Source of the DNA: JAXHUM01 sp034189325
Lineage (GTDB): Bacteria; Desulfobacterota; DSM-4660; Desulfatiglandales; Desulfatiglandaceae
Direction of reading: 5' to 3'
Assembly (NCBI GenBank): GCA_034189325.1
Contig: JAXHUM010000074.1
Location: 1-64,000, forward strand
Length of the DNA stretch: 64,000 nucleotides
Shown here: positions 45,266 through 53,738 of the stretch, one piece after another
How positions within the stretch are numbered: position 1 is the first letter of the stretch
How the letters are laid out: each line of letters opens with the position of its first letter
Notes under the pieces: generated by a model
Database searches by the model: none
The model's input: only the letters and a program-made list of their open reading frames with translations
What the model was told of the DNA's origin: nothing
Program-made: the position numbers and the translations under genes

Positions 45266-45361
45266 ATTGTATCTGCTTCACCTCCTATCACGGCACAGTA
45301 TTATCCCCCATTTTCTCTGGCAATGCAAGTGGAGGCATGGGTTCGATGGTGTGGTTTGTCC

Positions 45362-45391
45362 TTGACAGAAAAGCGCCGGTTCTCTGATAAT
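45362..45391 (+). promoter_or_regulatory. Sigma-70-type promoter for elbB
   Basis: TTGACA (45362-45367), 18-bp spacer, GATAAT (45386-45391). The leader to the elbB ATG would be about 130 nt. The rest of the divergent gap 45266-45525 shows no other feature. Confidence 0.6.
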
Positions 45392-45525
45392 CCACTTTCA
45401 TACGCCATTGTGTTCATCCGGGCGTCTGTAATCTTGAACCGAAATAGGTCCCTGCCTGTTTGGCTGCGGGGATGCGTATGGTTTTATTCACTGTTTTGTC
45501 GATCTGTTAGAGAAAGGGGGATATC

Positions 45526-46182
45526 ATGGCAAAGAAAGTCGGTGTTTTGTTATCCGGATGTGGCGTGTTTGATGGAGCGGAGATCCATGAGTCGGTCATC
45601 ACCTTGCTGACCCTTGACCGTGCCGGGGCTGAGATCATTTGCATGGCCCCTGATATGGAACAGCTCCATGTCATTAACCACCTGACCCAAGAGGTGACGG
45701 ATGAAAAGAGAAATGTCCTTGTAGAGTCCGCGAGGATCGCACGTGGTGAGATCAAGAACCTCAAAGACGTGAAGGCCGAAGCTCTCGATGCCCTCATCAT
45801 TCCAGGAGGTTTCGGCGCTGCCAAGAACCTCAGTGATTTTGCGGTAAAAGGCCCGGAGGCAAAAGTGCATAAGGAGGTGCAACGGATTCTCCAGGAGATG
45901 GTCACCGCAGGGAAACCGATCGGGGCAATCTGCATAGCCCCGGCGACACTGACAAGGGCGCTGGCAGGCAACGGACCGGAGGTGACCATAGGGAACGATG
46001 TCGGCACGGCCAATGCCATAGAAGCGATGGGGGGGAAACACAAGACCTGTACAGTCGATATGATCTGTCTGGATGAGAATAATCACATCGTGACGACACC
46101 TGCCTACATGCTGGGTCCCGGGATTAAGGATGTGGCCGTGGGGATTGAAAAACTTGTTCTGAAGGTTATGGAATTGGCGTGA
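45526..46182 (+). CDS. elbB: ElbB, DJ-1/PfpI-family glyoxalase-like protein
   Basis: 218 aa, full length for ElbB. KKVGVLLSGCGVFDGAEIHE at the start, LDALIIPGGFGAAKNLSDFA in the middle, and PIGAICIAPATLTRAL with the nucleophile-elbow Cys. The family has weak glyoxalase III activity and an old association with isoprenoid synthesis; the physiological role is unclear. Start ATG after AAAGGGGG. It converges on thrC across a terminator hairpin. Confidence 0.93.
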   Translation: MAKKVGVLLSGCGVFDGAEIHESVITLLTLDRAGAEIICMAPDMEQLHVINHLTQEVTDEKRNVLVESARIARGEIKNLKDVKAEALDALIIPGGFGAAKNLSDFAVKGPEAKVHKEVQRILQEMVTAGKPIGAICIAPATLTRALAGNGPEVTIGNDVGTANAIEAMGGKHKTCTVDMICLDENNHIVTTPAYMLGPGIKDVAVGIEKLVLKVMELA

Positions 46183-46214
46183 TCGTGCGGCCTTTCTTCC
46201 CCGATCGAGGATAT

Positions 46215-46247
46215 GCCGGCTTGGGACCATGCCGGCCTTTTGTTTTT
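46215..46247. terminator. Intrinsic terminator between convergent elbB and thrC
   Basis: GCCGGC (46215-46220) pairs with GCCGGC (46231-46236) around a 10-nt loop, followed by CCTTTTGTTTTTG. The T-rich tail favours the plus direction (elbB). On the minus strand it lies beyond the thrC stop and has little U tract. Confidence 0.65.
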
Positions 46248-46263
46248 GTGAAATTACAGAAGA

Positions 46264-47766
46264 CTACCTTTTCTTCAGCCTCAAGATATCGGCTATTTCA
46301 GATGCCGTCTTGGTCACGAAGATTTTCATGTCTTTGTCAGGCAAGGGGTTCCCCTGCGACGGATATACTGAAAGGCCCTCAGGTTCCACTACAAGGGGCG
46401 CGTTTTTAAGCTCCTGTCGTGGTTTGACGTTGAACTCCGGTCCAAAACCGTCTGTAAAATACTTCTCCTGAAAAACAACAAACTTAAGTATGTGGGCTGT
46501 CGAGTCGAGGACTCCCACTTCGTCCGGCCCTACGTAGCCCAGCTCTCTTGCCTTTTGAAGCCCGGCGAAGGACTCTCCTCCCTGAGTGCAGGCGATATGG
46601 CCGTTCCTGTTGGCAATGATCATGGAATCCATGATCTCCTGCTCACTCACCTGAACCACGAAAACCTTTTTTCCCCGGGCCGATCGGTTATATTCCCTGG
46701 CAAGTTTGATGACCCTGGGCATGGACACGGGGTTCCCTATCATGGCGGCCTGCGCCACACTCGGTTCCACAACAACAGGAACGAAATCGTGATCATCCCC
46801 CTGGTCATTGAGGTAATAGCGGTACACGGGATCGGCGTGCTCCGACTGCACACCTATGATCTTGGGGAGCCGGTCGATTATTCCGGCTTCGTGGAACTTC
46901 AGGAAACCGCTCATCACGGCGGTTATATTGCCGGCATTTCCAATAGGCACGAAAACCGCTTTATCGCCCACTTCGTAGTCGAAGTCTTGGGCAATCTCAT
47001 AGGCAAAAGATTCCTGCCCCAAGATCCGCCAGCTGTTTTTTGAATTCAATAGGGCCACATGGTAATCCCGCGCAAGTGACTCAACAACCTTCATGCAATC
47101 GTCGAAAACGCCCGGTATTTCAAGAACCGTAGCGCCGCTGCCCAGCGGTTGGGAGAGTTGTTGAGGGGTCACCTTTCCCCTGGGCAGCAGGACGGCCGAT
47201 TTCAGGAAGTCATCGAGATAGGACGCGTAGAGGGCGGCCGAGGCAGAGGTGTCTCCTGTGGAGGCGCAGACAGCGAGGAGATTGTCTATCCCATCCTTCT
47301 TGGCAATGTGGTTGATGTAGCTCAAAGCGCAGGCCATACCCCTGTCTTTGAAGGAAGCGCTTGGATTAAGACCGTCATTCTTGAAATAAAAATTCATGCC
47401 CGCCCTTTCTTTGAGCCTGGCATTAGCCTCCACAAGCGGCGTATGGGCCTCACCCAGATAGACAATATGATCTAAGGGGATAACCGGAGCGATGAATTCG
47501 TAGTATCGGAAAATCCCTTTCAAGGCGTTGTGGTTCAGCATTCTGCGGTAGTCAAAGATGTCGCGCCACCTCTTGCCCCCGACACTGTAAACCTCTTGCC
47601 TATTCTTATTATGGAGGAGGAGCACGCTGTCGCATGCAGGACAGGTATACAGGAGCTGGGAAGAGTCATACTCCGATCCGCACCCGAGACATCCATAGAC
47701 CATCCGTCCATGGGGTTTGGGCACCAAATAGGGCTGGATATCACTTGGAAAGCGTTCAAACTTCAT
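46264..47766 (-). CDS. thrC: Threonine synthase, with N-terminal zinc-ribbon-like segment
   Basis: 500 aa. The start is a zinc-ribbon-like CLGCGSEYDSSQLLYTCPAC. PLP-fold type II motifs follow: HTPLVEANARLKE, FKNDGLNPSASFKDRGMACA with the Schiff-base Lys, AVCASTGDTSASAALYASYL (phosphate loop) and FVPIGNAGNITAVMSGFLKF. It converts O-phosphohomoserine to threonine. No homoserine kinase or dehydrogenase is adjacent. The gene for a UXX-star selenoprotein ends 65 bp upstream on the same strand, and with no strong ribosome site or promoter of its own thrC may be co-transcribed with it. Confidence 0.9.
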   Translation of the reverse strand: MKFERFPSDIQPYLVPKPHGRMVYGCLGCGSEYDSSQLLYTCPACDSVLLLHNKNRQEVYSVGGKRWRDIFDYRRMLNHNALKGIFRYYEFIAPVIPLDHIVYLGEAHTPLVEANARLKERAGMNFYFKNDGLNPSASFKDRGMACALSYINHIAKKDGIDNLLAVCASTGDTSASAALYASYLDDFLKSAVLLPRGKVTPQQLSQPLGSGATVLEIPGVFDDCMKVVESLARDYHVALLNSKNSWRILGQESFAYEIAQDFDYEVGDKAVFVPIGNAGNITAVMSGFLKFHEAGIIDRLPKIIGVQSEHADPVYRYYLNDQGDDHDFVPVVVEPSVAQAAMIGNPVSMPRVIKLAREYNRSARGKKVFVVQVSEQEIMDSMIIANRNGHIACTQGGESFAGLQKARELGYVGPDEVGVLDSTAHILKFVVFQEKYFTDGFGPEFNVKPRQELKNAPLVVEPEGLSVYPSQGNPLPDKDMKIFVTKTASEIADILRLKKR

Positions 47767-47831
47767 GTTCCGACTCTTAAATCTCAGTTGAAATAAGTTT
47801 ATGGCTCACGCCCGGTGAGCGATCATACCCC

Positions 47832-48038
47832 TCAAGTGCCTCCATGACCAACCGTGACCTTATCGCCTTCAACAATCACGGGCACCTCACGAACTCCTCC
47901 CGAATACTTGAGCATCTTCTCCAGGTTCTCGGGGTCCGCCTTCACATCTACATAGGTTGAGTCATTGCCGTATGCCGACCTGGCACCCTTGGTATAGGGT
48001 CACCCTGATTTGCCGTATATCACTACTTTTTGGGCCAT
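47832..48038 (-). CDS. UXX-star family selenoprotein (Sec at codon 13, in-frame TGA)
   Basis: ATG at 48038 follows AAGGAGG by six bases. The frame reads MAQKVVIYGKSG, then TGA (48002-48000), then PYTKGARSAYGNDSTYVDVK and ADPENLEKMLKYSGGVREVP, ending VIVEGDKVTVGHGGT at TGA 47832. Read through, it is a 68-aa glutaredoxin-like fold with a U-P-Y site in place of C-P-Y-C, matching the UXX-star (seleno)protein family I remember from anaerobes. No reading frame longer than 55 codons would be called here otherwise. A SECIS-like hairpin starts 14 nt after the TGA. All other family landmarks are intact, which argues against a pseudogene. It lies 65 bp upstream of thrC. Confidence 0.87.
47972..47986 (-). 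promoter_or_regulatory. Bacterial SECIS-like hairpin downstream of the Sec codon
   Basis: In the mRNA, GUGCC-AGGUC-GGCAU forms a five-pair stem (one G-U) with loop AGGUC, beginning 14 nt after the UGA. This distance and the AGGUC loop are as in the Escherichia coli fdhF SECIS, which SelB recognises. Confidence 0.75.
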
Positions 48039-48146
48039 GATAATCCTCCTTGGTTTAAGGCGCATCAATCGATAGGTTTGCCACCGGACATTCATCGGGA
48101 ACCTCGGGCATTGTTCAGATGAATGCACTTCTTATCAAAATCTAAA

Positions 48147-48184
48147 AGAAAAAGGCTTCCTGATCAAGAAGAAAAAGGCTTCCT
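48147..48184. repeat. 15-bp direct repeat
   Basis: AGAAAAAGGCTTCCT occurs at 48147-48161 and again at 48170-48184, in the divergent gap between the selenoprotein and yihY-like genes. The gap is otherwise without a gene. A regulatory function is possible but nothing else supports it. Confidence 0.6.
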
Positions 48185-48230
48185 CTGTGATCCCCGGCTC
48201 TTGATTGGGGTGGCCCTTTTATCTTGACCA

Positions 48231-48258
48231 TTGAATAGGCATCATTTTACTCTATTAT
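48231..48258 (+). promoter_or_regulatory. Possible sigma-70 promoter for the YihY-like gene
   Basis: TTGAAT (48231-48236), 16-bp spacer, TATTAT (48253-48258). The -35 is four of six and the -10 five of six. The leader to ATG 48392 would be about 125 nt. Confidence 0.4.
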
Positions 48259-48391
48259 GGCAAAATATCGGTAAGTCCTTAGAAAATTCGTGTAAAATTG
48301 CTATAATGGGGCCATAAGGCCTCATGGCGGTCGAGACTGCCCAGGCTTTTTGGAAAGATACAAAGAGGGTTATTAATTGCGGAGGTCAGGG

Positions 48392-49711
48392 ATGATTAAA
48401 GAATTGATCCGATTTGCCAAGGCCGATATCTGGAGAATTCGCTCAAACGAGCTTTCTCGTCCCAGATCGATACTGATTCGAACCCTGAGGATCGTGGTCT
48501 TGTCTATGCGGGGATTCAGCCTCGACAAGATCCAGTTGCGGGCCTCTGCGTTGACCTTTTATTCCCTCCTTTCCGTTGTTCCGGTTTTTGCCATGCTTTT
48601 CGGGATCGCCAAGGGTTTCGGCTTTGAAAAATCCTTGAGAAAGCATCTCCTTGCCAATCTGGAAGGTCAGGAGGAGGTGTTTGAATGGATCCTCAGTTTT
48701 TCCGATGTCATGCTGGAGAAAACCAAAGGCAGTGTGATTGCCGGAATCGGAATCGTCGTGCTGCTCTGGGCCATCATTAGGGTCCTGGGAAACATTGAAA
48801 GTTCATTCAATCATGTGTGGGGGATCAAGAAGACCAGGCCGCTCGGAAGAAAGGTCACCGATTATCTTTCCATTATGCTTATCTGTCCCATCCTCTTTGT
48901 CCTTTCAAGCGCCGTGACAGTGGTCATATCGGGTCAGGTTGAAATGATCGTGCAGAGGATTGCGATTCTGGGGCTCATCAGCCCCGCCATCACCCTTACC
49001 CTGAAGCTGTTGCCCTATTGTGTTATCTGGACCCTTTTCACCTTTGTATTTATCTTTCTCCCAAATACTAAGGTGAATTTCAGCTCCGGCGTTCTTGCGG
49101 GAATCCTGGCAGGCACGCTCTATCAACTTTTCCAATACGCCTATATCAGTTCCCAGATTTACGTGGCCAAATATAACGCGATTTATGGCAGTTTCGCGGC
49201 CCTGCCCCTGTTTATCCTGTGGCTTCAGATAAGCTGGCTCATTGTTTTGTTTGGAGCTGAAATCTCTTTCGCACACCAGAACGTAGACACGTATGAGTTT
49301 GAGCCTGATTGTCTGAACTTGAGCCATTCTTACAAAAGGCTGCTGACTCTGCGTATTGTTAATCTGCTTGTCAAGAGTTTCTACCAGAGAGATGAGCCCT
49401 GGAATGAGGCCCAGATTTCCCACAAGCTTGAGATCCCTATCCGCCTGGTGCGGCAGATCCTTTTTGATCTGGTGCGAGCAGGACTTGTGTCGGAGATCAA
49501 TGTCAACGGGGGCAATGAAACCGCTTTTCAACCTGCCTTGGATCCCGAATCTATGACCATTAAGTACGTTATTGATGCTGTGGAGAATTTCGGCAGTGAT
49601 AACATCCCCGTCACGCAATCAGATGAGCTGAAGGACCTTGCTGAATGTCTGACTTCTTTCGGCACGATTATTGAAAAATCGCCTGTCAACAAGCTGCTCA
49701 AGGATATCTGA
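48392..49711 (+). CDS. YihY/virulence factor BrkB family inner-membrane protein
   Basis: 439 aa from ATG 48392, with GGAGG upstream. About six membrane segments lie between residues 50 and 300. Family motifs are LRASALTFYSLLSVVPVFAM near 50, WAIIRVLGNIESSFNHVWGI, and FQYAYISSQIYVAKYNAIYG followed by SFAALPLFILWLQISWLIVL. A winged-helix-like soluble tail (EAQISHKLEIPIRLVRQILF) extends the protein beyond the usual 300 residues. Function of the family is unsettled. It precedes the mla operon with a 43-bp gap and may be co-transcribed. Confidence 0.88.
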   Translation: MIKELIRFAKADIWRIRSNELSRPRSILIRTLRIVVLSMRGFSLDKIQLRASALTFYSLLSVVPVFAMLFGIAKGFGFEKSLRKHLLANLEGQEEVFEWILSFSDVMLEKTKGSVIAGIGIVVLLWAIIRVLGNIESSFNHVWGIKKTRPLGRKVTDYLSIMLICPILFVLSSAVTVVISGQVEMIVQRIAILGLISPAITLTLKLLPYCVIWTLFTFVFIFLPNTKVNFSSGVLAGILAGTLYQLFQYAYISSQIYVAKYNAIYGSFAALPLFILWLQISWLIVLFGAEISFAHQNVDTYEFEPDCLNLSHSYKRLLTLRIVNLLVKSFYQRDEPWNEAQISHKLEIPIRLVRQILFDLVRAGLVSEINVNGGNETAFQPALDPESMTIKYVIDAVENFGSDNIPVTQSDELKDLAECLTSFGTIIEKSPVNKLLKDI

Positions 49712-49754
49712 ATTCGGTTTGACATAATCATAGATATTTGAAAGAATATTGTAT

Positions 49755-50534
49755 ATGCAACACATACGAAAGTTGGGTTTTCTTACTTTAATGTATCTCA
49801 AAAGGATGGGGGTCATGGGTCTTTTTCTGTTTAAGGCCCTTTTTTTCACCCTGATCCCTCCCCTCAAGTTTTCCCGTATTCTCAAGCAGATCAATTTTAT
49901 CGGCTTTCAGTCCATGTTTGTTATTATTCTGACTGGGGCCTTCGCCGGCATGGTACTCGGATTCCAGGGCTTCTATACCCTGACCCAATTCGGATCGGAC
50001 GCTTTTCTGGGGCCCATGGTGGGCCTCGCGTTGATCAAAGAACTGGGTCCGGTCATCTCCGCCCTGATGATTACAGGGAGGGCAGGCTCGGCCATTACGG
50101 CTGAAATCGGGATTATGCGTATCACCGAGCAGGTGGATTCGCTCCTTCTGATGGGGTTGAATCCCTTCCGCTATCTTGTGGTCCCAAACCTTGTGGCAGG
50201 TATTATTTGTGTGCCTCTATTATGTGCTATTTTCGATGTGGTGGGTATTTTTGGTGGGTATCTGATCGGCGGCAAGCTTCTCGGAGTCGGGGCCGGCACC
50301 TATTTCGGGGAAATGGCCAGCTATGTGGAAATTTCCGATGTCTTGGAAGGGATTTACAAATCCCTCACCTTTGGAGTAATCATTATCTGGGTATCCTGTT
50401 ATAAAGGATATTATACCGGTATTTTTACAGGTTTCGGTGCGGAGGGCGTAAGCAAGGCCACAACTCAGGCTGTTGTGATGTCGTCTGTCCTTATCCTTGT
50501 GTGGGATTATTTCATGACATCCCTTCTTTTTTAG
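49755..50534 (+). CDS. mlaE: MlaE-type lipid ABC transporter permease
   Basis: 259 aa from ATG 49755 (a TTG two codons earlier is possible). Hydrophobic segments and the family blocks GAFAGMVLGFQGFYTLTQFG, GLALIKELGPVISALMITGR, AGSAITAEIGIMRITEQVDS and LLMGLNPFRYLVVPNLVAGI are all present. It is the inner-membrane permease of the phospholipid transporter that keeps outer-membrane lipid asymmetry. It begins a five-gene operon mlaE-F-D-C-A. Confidence 0.93.
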   Translation: MQHIRKLGFLTLMYLKRMGVMGLFLFKALFFTLIPPLKFSRILKQINFIGFQSMFVIILTGAFAGMVLGFQGFYTLTQFGSDAFLGPMVGLALIKELGPVISALMITGRAGSAITAEIGIMRITEQVDSLLLMGLNPFRYLVVPNLVAGIICVPLLCAIFDVVGIFGGYLIGGKLLGVGAGTYFGEMASYVEISDVLEGIYKSLTFGVIIIWVSCYKGYYTGIFTGFGAEGVSKATTQAVVMSSVLILVWDYFMTSLLF

Positions 50535-50542
50535 GTCAGACG

Positions 50543-51304
50543 ATGATAAAGATCGAAAATCTGCATGCCTCTTTTGACGGAAACGAAGTGCTGAAAGGCA
50601 TATCGTTGGATATCAAAAAAGGGGAAGTGATGGCGCTCATTGGTGGGAGCGGCAGCGGCAAAAGCGTTCTTTTGAAACATGTGGCGGGTCTCATGATTCC
50701 TGATCAGGGGAACGTTATCATCAATGGGCAGGATATGGGCATGCTGAAGGGGAAAAGACTGACCGATTTGCGGGCCGGCTTGGGGTTTCTTTTCCAGGGG
50801 GGCGCCCTATTCGACTCGATGACCGTCTTTGAGAATGTCGCCTTCCCGCTTAAGGAAAAGACCCGGTTGAGCGATGATCTTATAAGTGAAAGGGTGCTTG
50901 AGGCACTCGATAATGTCGGGCTGTCAGGGGCGGAACATAAGTTCCCTTCCCAGATCAGCGGCGGGATGGTCAAGAGGACGGCCCTTGCACGGGCCTTGAT
51001 CATGGACCCCCAGATCATGCTTTTTGATGAACCTACAACAGGACTGGATCCGGTCATGGGGCAGGCGATTCTTGAACTTATTCATTCCTGGCATGACAGA
51101 ATTTCCTATACGGGGATCATCGTAACCCATGAGATTCCCGAGATCTTTCCAATTGTGGATCGCATAGCCATGCTCCACAATGGCGTTATTCGGGCCGTGG
51201 GCACGCCCGAGGAGCTGATGTCTTCAGAGGATCAAGTTGTTTGCTCCTTTGTCGGCAATAGAGTCCGGGGCAGGTCTATGAACCATGCGGATGTGTCCGG
51301 ATAG
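50543..51304 (+). CDS. mlaF: MlaF-type lipid ABC transporter ATPase
   Basis: 253 aa from ATG 50543, eight bases after the mlaE stop; the longer upstream frame overlaps mlaE and is rejected. Walker A is GGSGSGKS, the Q-loop FLFQGGALFDSMTVFENVAF is typical for MlaF, the signature is ISGGMVKRTALARALIMDP, and Walker B is IMLFDEPTTGLDPV followed by a switch His in VTHEIPEI. It powers lipid movement by the Mla complex. Confidence 0.93.
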   Translation: MIKIENLHASFDGNEVLKGISLDIKKGEVMALIGGSGSGKSVLLKHVAGLMIPDQGNVIINGQDMGMLKGKRLTDLRAGLGFLFQGGALFDSMTVFENVAFPLKEKTRLSDDLISERVLEALDNVGLSGAEHKFPSQISGGMVKRTALARALIMDPQIMLFDEPTTGLDPVMGQAILELIHSWHDRISYTGIIVTHEIPEIFPIVDRIAMLHNGVIRAVGTPEELMSSEDQVVCSFVGNRVRGRSMNHADVSG

Positions 51305-51345
51305 GCTGCAGGATATCCGGATGCCTAAGAAGAGAGGTGTATCCA

Positions 51346-51786
51346 TTGAAAAAACCAGACCTTGAATTGGCTGTTGGACTTTTTATGGTTGTGGGCATCC
51401 TTTGCCTGGGATACCTATCGATCAAACTCGGCAGAATGGAAGTGATGGGCGAAAAGGGCTACGAGATCGAAGCGATCTTCTCCAATAGCGGAGGCTTGAA
51501 GGAGGGATCAACGGTCATGGTTGCTGGAGTGGAGGTTGGACAGGTCAAAAAGGTTATCCTTGAAGACTACCAGGCTAGGGTGAAAATGAGACTTCCTTTG
51601 GACCTGAAGATCCAGGATGACGCCATCGCCTCGGTCAAGACAAAGGGAATGATAGGCGAAAAATATGTGGAAATCACTCCCGGCGGGTCTGAAGAGATTC
51701 TTGGACCGGGAGACGTGATTCGCGACACCCAAGCTGCCATTGACCTGGAGGAGTTGATCTCAAATTTCGTTTTTGGAAAACTCTAG
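51346..51786 (+). CDS. mlaD: MlaD-type MCE-domain lipid-binding protein
   Basis: 146 aa. TTG 51346 is preferred because AGAGAGG ends nine bases before it; a GTG at 51337 overlaps that site. One N-terminal anchor helix (LAVGLFMVVGILCLGYLSIK) and one MCE domain (AIFSNSGGLKEGSTVMVAGV, VKTKGMIGEKYVEITPGGSE). It forms the hexameric periplasmic ring of the Mla complex. It overlaps the upstream end of the mlaC frame but not its likely start. Confidence 0.92.
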   Translation: MKKPDLELAVGLFMVVGILCLGYLSIKLGRMEVMGEKGYEIEAIFSNSGGLKEGSTVMVAGVEVGQVKKVILEDYQARVKMRLPLDLKIQDDAIASVKTKGMIGEKYVEITPGGSEEILGPGDVIRDTQAAIDLEELISNFVFGKL

Positions 51787-51811
51787 CGAACATCCTGACG
51801 AGGAGCTATTT

Positions 51812-52420
51812 ATGCCCCGGACATTTTCCCTTAGAAGTATTGGTCTCATAGTTTTGCTTATGCTGGTCGGGACCCCGGCTCTTGCGGGGGAAGCCACCGA
51901 CAGAATTAAGGAGACAACCGACAAGATTCTTGCCATTGTCAGTAATCCTGCCCTGAAAACGCCCGAGAAAACCACTGAAAGGGACAGGTTGATCCGAAAG
52001 GCGGTGGATGAGCGATTCGACTGGAAGGAGATGTCCAGGAGGGCCCTGGCCATACACTGGTCTAAGAGAACCGATGATGAGAAGACAGAGTTCATAAAGC
52101 TTTTCGGTGAGTTATTGGAAGACACCTATATGGACAAGGTGGGTGGTTATTCAGGGGAGGTCGTAACCTATGAGGGAGAGAAGGTCTCCGGCCCCTATGG
52201 AATCGTCAAGGTCAAAATCCTTACACAAAATGATAAACCGATTTTTGTTAAGTACCGGGTCAAGAAAAAGGGGAAAGATTGGTTTGTCTATGATATCTCC
52301 ATCGAAGGGGTGAGTCTCATCAACAACTACCGAAAACAGTTCAACAGCATAATTAATCGGTCATCCTATGAGGACCTGGTGGAAAAGCTCAAAGCCAAGG
52401 TCATGAAGAACAGAGGGTAG
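51812..52420 (+). CDS. mlaC: MlaC-type periplasmic phospholipid carrier
   Basis: 202 aa from ATG 51812, preceded by GAGGAG. Signal peptide to about residue 26 (LIVLLMLVGTPALAG). The mature helical fold has VDERFDWKEMSRRALAIHWS, EKTEFIKLFGELLEDTYMDK and VKYRVKKKGKDWFVYDISIE, typical MlaC/Ttg2D blocks. It carries phospholipid between MlaA in the outer membrane and MlaFED. Confidence 0.92.
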   Translation: MPRTFSLRSIGLIVLLMLVGTPALAGEATDRIKETTDKILAIVSNPALKTPEKTTERDRLIRKAVDERFDWKEMSRRALAIHWSKRTDDEKTEFIKLFGELLEDTYMDKVGGYSGEVVTYEGEKVSGPYGIVKVKILTQNDKPIFVKYRVKKKGKDWFVYDISIEGVSLINNYRKQFNSIINRSSYEDLVEKLKAKVMKNRG

Positions 52421-52456
52421 AGGCCCGATGAGGCTCTCTTTGAAAGGAATCGTTCA

Positions 52457-53350
52457 TTGATAAGGATGTTTTTCAGGGTTTCCGTAATATTTTTCTTTTT
52501 CCATCTAGTCTGTTTTATCTTTTTTGGGCCTGAGCTGGGTGCGTCATCAGGATCTTCCCTCGGGCCTCAACATCCATCTTTACTCAGTATCGAATTCTTT
52601 GACCCCCGAGAGGTCATGACCCCGGAGGAAGCTGCCGGGGAAGAGGGTGCCCAGACTAAGGAGGACCACCAAACCTCATCGGCGGAAGAAGATCCATTCG
52701 ATGAGGAACCTGATTTCGATGATTGGGATGAAGAGGAATCAGATGCCATTGCCGATCCTCTTGAGCCGATTAATAGGGTCTTCTTCCACTTCAACGATAA
52801 ACTCTATTTCTGGGTCCTGAAGCCTGTTGCCACCGGTTATAAAACGGTCGCTCCCGAACGAGTCAGAATCGGGGTGAGGAATTTCTTTAGAAACCTGCTG
52901 ATGCCGGTCCGTGCCGTCAATTGCCTTTTACAGGGAAAAGTCGATGGCCTTGGCAGCGAGATCGGACGCTTTATGATCAACTCGACCGTAGGCGTTCTCG
53001 GGTTTATGGACCCTGCTGAAAAGTGGTGCCATCTCGGGGCAATGGAAGAGGATTTCGGTCAGACCCTCGGTTTTTTTGGACTCGGACCGGGCATATACAT
53101 TAACTGGCCTATACTCGGACCCTCCAGCCTCCGGGATTCCGTGGGTATTGCAGGTGATTCCTTTCTCAATCCGATCAACTACATGGTAGAACCTACCAAG
53201 TACAGCCTCGCCACCAAGGGCTATGAACAGGTCAACAAGACCTCTCTTTCCATAGGAAATTATGAATCCGTCAAAGAGGCCGCCCTTGATCCTTATGTCT
53301 CACTCAGAGATGCCTACCATCAGTACAGGACAAATAAGATTAAAGAGTGA
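52457..53350 (+). CDS. mlaA: MlaA/VacJ family outer-membrane protein
   Basis: 297 aa, TTG start (AAGGAA seven bases before; an ATG three codons on is too close to any site). The N-terminal hydrophobic stretch FFFFHLVCFIFF could end in a lipobox at the Cys, which is usual for MlaA. An acidic linker of about 40 residues (EEDPFDEEPDFDDWDEEESD) precedes the core: DPLEPINRVFFHFNDKLYFW, PERVRIGVRNFFRNLLMPVR, EEDFGQTLGFFGLGPGIYIN and WPILGPSSLRDSVGI. It removes misplaced phospholipid from the outer leaflet. Last gene of the operon. Confidence 0.92.
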   Translation: MIRMFFRVSVIFFFFHLVCFIFFGPELGASSGSSLGPQHPSLLSIEFFDPREVMTPEEAAGEEGAQTKEDHQTSSAEEDPFDEEPDFDDWDEEESDAIADPLEPINRVFFHFNDKLYFWVLKPVATGYKTVAPERVRIGVRNFFRNLLMPVRAVNCLLQGKVDGLGSEIGRFMINSTVGVLGFMDPAEKWCHLGAMEEDFGQTLGFFGLGPGIYINWPILGPSSLRDSVGIAGDSFLNPINYMVEPTKYSLATKGYEQVNKTSLSIGNYESVKEAALDPYVSLRDAYHQYRTNKIKE

Positions 53351-53378
53351 GACACGGAGTATGGGATGTTGAAGTGAC

Positions 53379-53520
53379 GAGACCTTTGCAAAACGCCCCC
53401 TTTTGCCCAATTGCCGTGTCAGGTTCAGATTTTAATCCTCGAAATATTCGATATATTCCTCCCGTTAGAATTTTCGCCTTCCTTACACTTAAACAAAATT
53501 GAGCATTTTTCAAAGGTCTC
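53379..53520. mobile_element. MITE-like element, 142 bp, with terminal inverted repeats and GTGAC duplication
   Basis: GAGACCTTTGCAAAACGC at the left end (from 53379) matches the reverse complement of the right end, which ends at 53520 as GCATTTTTCAAAGGTCTC. Both sides are flanked by GTGAC (53374-53378 and 53521-53525), a clean 5-bp target duplication. It encodes nothing. It sits 28 bp after mlaA and shares no visible sequence with the element at 2117. Confidence 0.75.
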
Positions 53521-53590
53521 GTGACAACGACTCGCTTATAAATCCATGCGGTCCTACTCAACGGGTTGAGGCTATTGGACGGAAAAAGTG

Positions 53591-53619
53591 TTGACACCTT
53601 CCGAATGCATTGATAGTGT
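53591..53619 (+). promoter_or_regulatory. Sigma-70-type promoter for the metal-uptake genes
   Basis: TTGACA (53591-53596), 17-bp spacer, TAGTGT (53614-53619). It would start transcription near 53626, exactly before the first hairpin of the leader and about 195 nt before the DUF4198 gene. Confidence 0.5.
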
Positions 53620-53626
53620 GCGCCTG

Positions 53627-53738
53627 AATCGGACATGAAGTCTGATTAACAAAAAATACCAGACAACACGAAACAAGAATAGGCCATGAAGGCCGAAGGG
53701 ATACGAAAATCCCGCGGACCTTTGTGGCTTTTTTTTTG
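53627..53738 (+). promoter_or_regulatory. Structured leader: 5' hairpin plus intrinsic terminator/attenuator
   Basis: Hairpin 1 pairs AATCGGAC (53627-53634) with GTCTGATT (53640-53647) around ATGAA. Hairpin 2 pairs GCCATGAAGG (53683-53692) with CCTTTGTGGC (53719-53728); an inner stem GGGAT/ATCCC (53698-53702, 53709-53713) caps it, and a run of ten T follows (53729-53738). ATGAAG occurs in both 5' arms. A full terminator between a promoter and the DUF4198 gene, 81 nt before its ATG, looks like a conditional attenuator. It could instead end mlaA transcription. Confidence 0.6.
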
